Positions 57,844-64,000 of a DNA stretch of 64,000 nt are shown here, in pieces; position 1 is the first letter of the stretch; every line of letters begins with the position of its first letter. Both the position numbers and the translations under genes were made by a program. Source of the stretch: Polytrichum commune (Eukaryota > Streptophyta > Polytrichopsida > Polytrichales > Polytrichaceae). The stretch lies in assembly GCA_950295325.1 (NCBI GenBank), contig OX485804.1, positions 51,150,001 to 51,214,000 on the forward strand, written 5' to 3'. The notes beneath the pieces were generated by a model. It made no database searches and had not been told where the DNA came from. It saw only the letters and a list, made by a program, of their open reading frames with translations.

Positions 57844-58395
57844 GGGCCAAGTTTCATGTGCCGGACCGGGTCCGTTTTTGCAAAATAAATGGGTGGGCCG
57901 GTGAAAAGAGGGTGGTGCCATGTGCCCATCCTTCTCACCCAAGGACCGGTACCCCCCCTGGATGGGTGTCCCACATTTTGTGTTGTGCAAGAATGGGTGC
58001 CAAAGGACCGGCGGTCCTAACGGTCACAAGAAGGACATGTGCCAGTTAGAAAGCTCGGTGACCGGATCGGCCGGTCACCTATCGTACACCCTTGGATACT
58101 AAAGGCCACTTTGTTCTTCTAGTCCCTTCTTTTGAGAAGTACTCCTAGGGAACGTGTATTTTAAGATGTTTTTAGAATCTAGATGACCTTCATTGCCAGT
58201 GACCTTCATAAAGTGTCATGTCTTATCACTCACCAAATTTAGATAGAAAGTAGGAAATCGAAAAAAACCGGCACCCCACATAGAAGTACCCCTCCATAAA
58301 ATGGGTGACATCACCCATTTTTTGGATGATGTCACCCGTTTCTCACCCATTTAAAAAACGGACCGGGACCGGGACCGGCACATGGAACTTGGCCC
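57844..58395. mobile_element. Tourist/PIF-like MITE, second segmental copy
   Basis: Same element as 8,926-9,473, flanked by TTA at 57,841-57,843 and 58,396-58,398, with minor indels such as a duplicated GGGACC near the right end. Confidence 0.7.
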
Positions 58396-58820
58396 TTATT
58401 AGTGGGTGCAAACAGTAGACCTGCCCAAATGTACAGGTTCCCAAAACCTAAACAATGTTTGGCGTTGGCTGTCTTGGCCTTCTGTCTAAAACGAAAACAA
58501 AAAAAAAAAAACAAAAACCATGTAACATTCTAATCAGGGTCATGGCAGGCGTGAGCACTATTAGAACGGCGGCCAGGGCTAGATGCTCTCCTCTGAGCTT
58601 GGGCCCAAAATAAGCCATGGCCTTAAAGAGGCAGGATACGCTTGTACATAAATTATTGGAAACTGGGTCCTTATAGCTTTGAAATATTTGGAAATATGGT
58701 AGCACCAAGGTATCCTGCCCTATTATAGAGAACTACAGTACTGTATGCCGCCCTATTGTATTTAGTATCACTTACTCTTTGGAATTACGCCATGCTGTAA
58801 CAATTTACTGTATATATCAT

Positions 58821-59053
58821 ATTTTATCAACAAAGGTTGAATTGGTTGTTTGGACATTATGGAACATTCATATTTTTACTTGGTCAAACTTACATTAATA
58901 ATAAAAGTTAAAGCATTGTGTAACTCCTATAAGTAACGGAAACTAACTACATTATTTAGTGTACCTTTGTAGCAATTATACAATTCTTCAAGAAATTTTT
59001 TCTATAAATCAAGAAAACGAATTTAAATCTCTAATTTTTATATTTCATATTTC
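58821..59053. other. 233-bp segment present only in segmental copy 2
   Basis: Copy 1 passes from ATATATCAT to TTTGGAC with one base between (9,890-9,892); copy 2 has 233 bp there. Its first part is the extension of the inverted-repeat arm described at 2,487-9,900, so copy 1 probably suffered a deletion. CAT occurs at both edges, compatible with a microhomology deletion. Confidence 0.7.
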
Positions 59054-60448
59054 TTTGGACCTAACATGAATTAGTTATGAGATTTTGAAGTGGTGTGTTA
59101 GGTTAATGTATGATGGACATAGTGACACCTCATATTAGATATCAAGTATGCTCATTCATAGAGAATAACGGTTGCCATTGTTGTTCATGTGTCTTGGAAC
59201 CAACACCTAGTGAGCCAATGACACAATAACTTGATACTAAACACCCTCATCATCATGTGTCTTGAATCCGACACTCTAGCAACCAATAGGACAAAACTGG
59301 AAGAAATTTATCTTGTTCTTGAAATCATGCTTACCTTGTCATGTTTAGAGAGATTGTGTTCTTGTGTTTGGTGCACTAAAATGGTCCTATTAGTGTGGAT
59401 GGAAAATTAGCTTGGAAATAATTAATGTGTTCCACAATTATTTCATAGTCAAGATGAAATTAAAGTGAGTCTAAGACATTTGGGCCCTCCAATAAGTCTT
59501 CATGAAGACTTATGACCAACATATTGAATATAAATTATAGGACAAAAGTAGCATAAAATAAAATAATCATGCACATTAACTTTGTACTAGAATTTAGCGT
59601 GGGTTGAAAATGAATGTGACCCACATCAATTCTTATTACGAGAATCACTATGGCTCTCAATAATGTGACTATTTAGTGCACTTTCCTCCTCCCATGTAAG
59701 TACCTCTAGTGTCTCGGGAGATTTTTGGACACAATCGACCGAGATCCTAGTGTTTTCAAGTCCAACCATTTACATGTTGACATTTTTTGGATTTTCTTTA
59801 TGAATTCGGGTATGTCTCTAAATTCCTCTAAAATGATTAGTAATTTTCTTGAACTCTTGATTCTCAGCTGATTGATTCTCAAACTCAACTGATTACTCCC
59901 TAAGTAGCAGTTGGTTCTCCCCATTCATTGAGGGCCACTTCACACACGAGATTGCCATGACCATTACACTTCAAGCACTCTCATTGATGGAACAAACAAA
60001 GCTGGTCCAAGTCCTTGCTTCGATCACACTACGCTTGAGGGACCAACGGAGCATGGGAATGCAAGATGAATGTAAAGTCTACATGGATTCCTACATGGCA
60101 TCAAAATGGATCATGTTTCATGGTCACTTGGATTATTTTCAAAAACCACCTCTTGAAGGTAGGCCTAACACATAACCGGGAGACCATGGCACTCTGAATG
60201 CTCACAACCGTTGATTTATTCTATTCTATCATGTGTGAGGACCCGCATGAATAGAAATAGCATTTGGTTGAGGGTCCGGTCACATATGATTTCACACTAC
60301 ACTTTAGGATCCGTGACCACACTAAATGAGTTTGGAGGTGTGTTAGGACAACCTTTGAACACTTTCTTTTGGGCTCTCACAATTTCATGGTCACGGCTCT
60401 TGGCTTGTGTGTGAAGTGGCCCCGAGTGCTTCTAAATTTCCTTCATGG

Positions 60449-60725
60449 GATGGGCTCCACTGAACTCCAACGCCTCCCCTCCCTCATTGGTTCAGCACAT
60501 TGGAAACTTTGAGAACCTTAGGATCCTATATTTTGGAATTTGACAGTCCCTCGAGCTCGACGGAAAAGGCATTCCCTCGGTAATAGGACAACATTACCTT
60601 ACCTTACTTAAAGAGGTCTGCGTTTCTTGTGCCGAAGAGTCTCAAGATCCGCTCGTCATTTCCAGCCCCAAGCGAGAGAAATTGCTCACCTTGGTCCTTG
60701 TCGTGGAATCGCAGGGATTGGTTTG
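60449..60725 (+). pseudogene. Leucine-rich-repeat remnant, copy 2
   Basis: Duplicate of 11,305-11,570 with the same interrupted LRR phrases, immediately upstream of the intact two-exon gene at 60,826. Confidence 0.45.
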
Positions 60726-60825
60726 ATCTTCACCGACGTGAGGATTCCAAGTGCGGATCACCTGTGGACTGAGTTCATTCTTGGAGGTTGCAGCAACTGA
60801 TCAGATACGGATAATTCCAAGCAAA

Positions 60826-62305
60826 ATGGCCAGTAACTACATCTGTGAGTCGATTGCTCGTGGCGTTCACAAAACCATCCGGCAGGCAGCGAAGATACCT
60901 TACATGATGGAGGACGAAAAGACAGTGGCCACACAGGAAGGATCCTACTTCAACCGACTCGAAGGAGTATTGGGTGAAGAGAAATACAAGGCACTGTGTG
61001 CAGACACGGCTGATGTTGTGCTGGAGACGATCTATTACTGTCAAACGGAACTCGCCAGTCTCGGTGACAATCTGTACGAATCGCGAAAAAAGCTGAATCC
61101 TAATTTCGACCACAATGAGGAGGTGAGCCCAGCCGCTACTGTCACAGCAACATATATGCAACGGTCGTGCATGCATGTCCTTGTGTTAATAATATTTCTC
61201 TAATTGTTTAGATGCGTTTCCCGGGTTTTGTACACATTCGAGGTGCCGACTTCCGCAAGACAGCTTAGATATCAGAAAACACTAGCGAGTATGCGACATT
61301 CAACTTCCCTATGTTTCTTATCATCCCCGAATTTCTTCTAATGTGACAAATATAGTTAGTAATTCAATCCGTGTTTCAACACTTTCCTTCTGGGAACCGT
61401 CGCAATAACGTCATATAATCTGTCGACGAATTTTGTATGTAATCCATCAATCGGCAGCTCTATAACTTTTTATCAGAAGAGAGGCTCAATTTGTGCAGAC
61501 ATAGTACTTCATGAGGATGTGAACGCTCCACCAAGTTCGCGGCAGAAGCGTGGCAGATCATTCAAACTTTCTAAAACCTAATCACGGGAATCATAGGAAC
61601 TGTGAGAATTTGCAAATCGGTGCTAGTTGTCGCCGTCTTGGTGTTTTGATGTCCTTGTTGTCCCTACCACCGTAAGGCAGTTCAGTTTTCACCAGATCAA
61701 GCAATGTCTATGCGAAACATTGTTTTTCCATATGTCTTCGATCCCCGAGCTTCAACTACTCCGATGATAGTTAATTGTTTCATGGTATCCGTATGCAGAA
61801 GAAGCGTCTCATCAACCACGACTATCTCATACTGAAGATTCAAAGTGGACCTCGCCACCGGCATACGTGGCAGCCTCCAATTTACATCTTCGCGGAGAAA
61901 GTAGGAAAAGATGAAATAACTAAGGCAGGCATTTACATCACCAAGTTCGAAAAAGACCCGGCCGATATCGACACCAAATATGCTCTTCACAGCATCGATT
62001 GCCGCAGTACTCGCTTCGGCAGTCTCCTTAACCTCGTGGAAACCCTAAAGATTTGTTCACCGGACTACAACGTCATTCACAACAACTGCTGGGACTACGC
62101 ATTCAGTACCACCAAGTTGTTGCTGAAAAAGTGCATCCAAATTTCCAAGGAGCGTGGGGGAGCTGAAGAAGAACGCGAGAGGTTGCATGAGGAGCTGAAC
62201 CACTTGGAAGCAAATATCATCCGAAAGCATGCACAGAACCAACTCAAGAGGGTAGCGAACTTTGTGACAACCAGCAGGCGTGATGCATTGGAGCAGTCGG
62301 AGTAA
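60826..62305 (+). CDS. Two-exon family member (His…NCWDY protein), intact, 267 aa
   Basis: Exon 1 is 60,826-61,122 (99 codons, MASNYICESIARGVHKTIRQ …), ending at GAG before GTGAGC. Exon 2 is 61,799-62,305, after TATGCAG, in phase 0, 168 codons. Exon 1 is amphipathic-helical with FNRLEGVLG, YKALCADTADVVLETIYYCQ and TELASLGDNLYESRKKLNP. Exon 2 has KKRLINHDYLILKIQSG (H106), IYIFAEKVG, GIYITKFEKD, SIDCRSTRF and VIHNNCWDYAFSTTK (C196, D198). A basic/acidic coiled-coil-like tail follows (REERERLHEELNHLEA-type). The same order is found in the minus-strand paralogue at 36.4-37.9 kb. A Cys hydrolase/acyltransferase of permuted papain fold is a motif-level guess. There is no signal peptide. Confidence 0.78.
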
Positions 62306-63467
62306 GCTCACCCTGTGATTCATTAACGCAGACCCTGTTGGTACCAGAGATTATGTGTGCATTTAATTACTACCTTGATTATGATAAATATTGTGCGCCA
62401 CACTAATTATAACAACGAGGAACCGGGAATACAAGCTAACCGTTTACAATACTAGGTGGGATAAAAGGCAACAAACGATTTGGCAATGGCTTCGTGACAG
62501 CGTTAGGATTGTGTGGGGGTAAGGTTTTCCAAGACTCGAAAAGGGAAGCTATTATCTATGATGACGGCCTTGCTAATTTCGACACGACATGGGCCGGCAA
62601 CGACCTTTTTTCCCATGGCTTGCCATGAAAGGATTTTATGGAAGAATAGGGCGCCTTATGTTGGCTTAGTTAATCATGTTTACTAGATTGATTACCCTTC
62701 TTGGAGTCTTGTGGTTCCACCATGTGCACCACAAAGAGTGTCCAATGGCCTTTGTATGTTTTGTTATGTGAAATAACACCTGTCTCAAAAGACATTGTGG
62801 ATGTTATTCACCAACCCACACTATGTACTATCACAAACAAATATTCTATCTTGTAGAGCTCCTCGTGTTCTTTCTTAAGACATCAAGGCTGCCTCCTTAA
62901 TTCTTCGTCACTTGAATGCAGTGACCATTCAAAGATCAGCTGGCCATATCCTCAAGAAACACCTTCATGTTTTCCACCTCGATTCTTTGGACTTAGAAGG
63001 GAGTGTATGCTTTTTGAATTCTCATTCTCAATTGCTTTCAAATCAAATGTTACCCACAACTAAAAAGTGAAAAAATGAGAACATGGTGAGTGATGAACGA
63101 TTCGTTGTGCATATTTTCACACTGAAGAAACACAAGCTTACGATAGGAACTGTGCAGATGTATTCCAAATGAACAATCATGGTTCATCATATACAAGTGA
63201 ACCCGGCCATGAGCTAGACTAACCTACCTAGAAGACTGTTTCTAATTATGAGGTTGACCAACTAATCCAGAAGACCTCATCGATTCCATCGATTCCAGCC
63301 CCAAGCGAGAGAGATGTAGAGATTGCTCACCTTGTCGTGGAATGGCAGGGACGGATTTGATGATCACAGACGTGAGTTTACAGATGTGGATATTCCACTT
63401 ATAGACCGTATGATTTATTCCTGGACACTTTGCTGACTACGAAATCGAAATTCGGACACTGCAAGCG
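62306..63467. other. Gene-free stretch between two family members
   Basis: No supported gene. Broken frames at 62,560-63,080 contain short protein-like runs without a recognised motif. 63,295-63,360 matches the leader of the other family members (CCAGCCCCAAGCGAGAGA). Confidence 0.45.
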
Positions 63468-63758
63468 ATGGGCGTTACGGTGAGTCAATTGCTCGTGGCG
63501 TTCACGAAACCATTCGGCACGCTACTAAGGCACCTTACATTGCTGAAGGAAGAATCAGAAGTGGCCAACCAAAAAGGAACCGTCTTCAACCAACTCCGAG
63601 GAGATTTCATTGAAAAGAAGTACGAAGCAATGTGTGCAGACACCGCTGATGTTGTCCTTGAGACGATCTGTTACTGTCAAACGGAACGCAGCAGTCTCGT
63701 TGTGTCTTTGCAGGCATCGCAAACACGGCTGAACCCCAATTTCGACGACACCGAGCAG
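63468..63758 (+). CDS. Two-exon family member, exon 1 only (gene runs off the window)
   Basis: 97 codons from ATG 63,468 to GAGCAG before GTAAGC, the same phase-0 donor position as in the 60.8-kb gene. It shares KKYEAMCADTADVVLETICY, CQTE and LNPNFDDTEQ with that gene, but its first 40 residues differ (MGVTVSQLLVAFTKPFG). The start could be elsewhere. Exon 2 is expected to the right of 64,000. Confidence 0.65.
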
Positions 63759-64000
63759 GTAAGCACGGTCGGTACTGTTCGCAACATATATTAGGTACTG
63801 CTTGTCGCTTGCCCATGTCGTCATTGTTTTGATGCGACCACTTGGATTTGCTCACGTTCGAGATGCCGGTACTTTCGTAAGACAGCTTAGTAATAAGAAT
63901 GAATTTTTGGGCATTAGGGTTTGTATGTACCCGTTTACATGAACAATTACTAGTAATCCGTTTCGTTACTTGGTTCGAGAAGGTTCGCGATCATATGCTT

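Larger units (their letters stand above)
49720..61129 (+). repeat. Segmental duplication, copy 2
   Basis: This is the direct-oriented partner of 1-12,605. It retains the uninterrupted target sites: GTCGGTGAG at 56,131-56,139, where copy 1 carries a MULE-like insertion, and AATACAAG at 60,983-60,990, where copy 1 carries a hAT-like insertion. Downstream it continues into a complete two-exon gene (60,826-62,305), whereas copy 1 ends at the same exon boundary. Copy 2 therefore probably resembles the ancestral arrangement. Confidence 0.95.

Overview
The window looks like repeat-rich nuclear DNA of a land plant. The evidence is spliceosomal GT-AG introns, plant-type Ty1-copia, PIF/Harbinger, hAT-like and Mutator-like elements, and a short run of TTTAGGG plant telomere repeats. 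DUF7869-type, Myb/SANT-like and FCP-like proteins of this style are familiar from non-seed plants, so a bryophyte or lycophyte is my guess, but the sequence does not prove it. No rRNA, organellar block or convincing complete tRNA was seen.

Layout. (1) 1-12,605 and 49,720-61,129 are the two copies of a direct segmental duplication that starts before the window. It carries a dead DUF4283/zinc-knuckle ORF, LRR remnants, several MITE-like elements and exon 1 of a two-exon gene family. Comparing the copies exposes clean empty sites for a MULE-like and a hAT-like insertion present only in copy 1. (2) 13,922-31,190 is a 17.3-kb element with perfect 29-bp terminal inverted repeats. It sits inside a minus-strand copia gag, whose two halves lie at 13,519-13,921 and 31,191-31,623 and rejoin in frame after removal of one copy of a 2-bp duplication. 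(3) 31.6-36 kb holds copia wreckage in head-to-head orientation. (4) 36.4-38 kb holds an intact-looking minus-strand member of the two-exon family. (5) 39.5-48.3 kb holds an F-box-like ORF, more copia debris and a PIF/Harbinger pair (DDE transposase plus Myb/SANT-like protein). (6) 48,971-49,249 is a small palindrome-built element. (7) 60.8-63.8 kb holds one complete and one partial plus-strand member of the two-exon family.

The 17.3-kb element is the main discovery candidate. On the plus strand it carries a 997-residue DUF7869-like protein with a plausible D/D/D RNase H-like core, which is the candidate transposase. On the minus strand it carries a long multi-exon protein with a DGQHS motif (ParB/DGQHR-like), an FCP/HAD phosphatase-like protein and a basic protein. 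About 36 copies of a 22-bp palindrome (10-bp arms GTTTGGGTCG and CGACCCAAAC around a 2-nt centre) were found only inside this element. They lie mostly in introns of the DGQHS gene, upstream of it, and in a 0.9-kb satellite directly upstream of the transposase. Degenerate versions lie near both ends in mirrored orientation, which suggests a binding or recombination site used by the element's own proteins. That last step is inference.

The two-exon family (loci at 11.7, 36.4-37.9, 60.8-62.3 and 63.5 kb) encodes about 270-residue proteins. An N-terminal helical part is joined by a phase-0 intron to a C-terminal domain with a conserved His and an NCWDY motif. This resembles, at motif level only, the His-then-Cys order of permuted papain-fold enzymes (LRAT/PPPDE).
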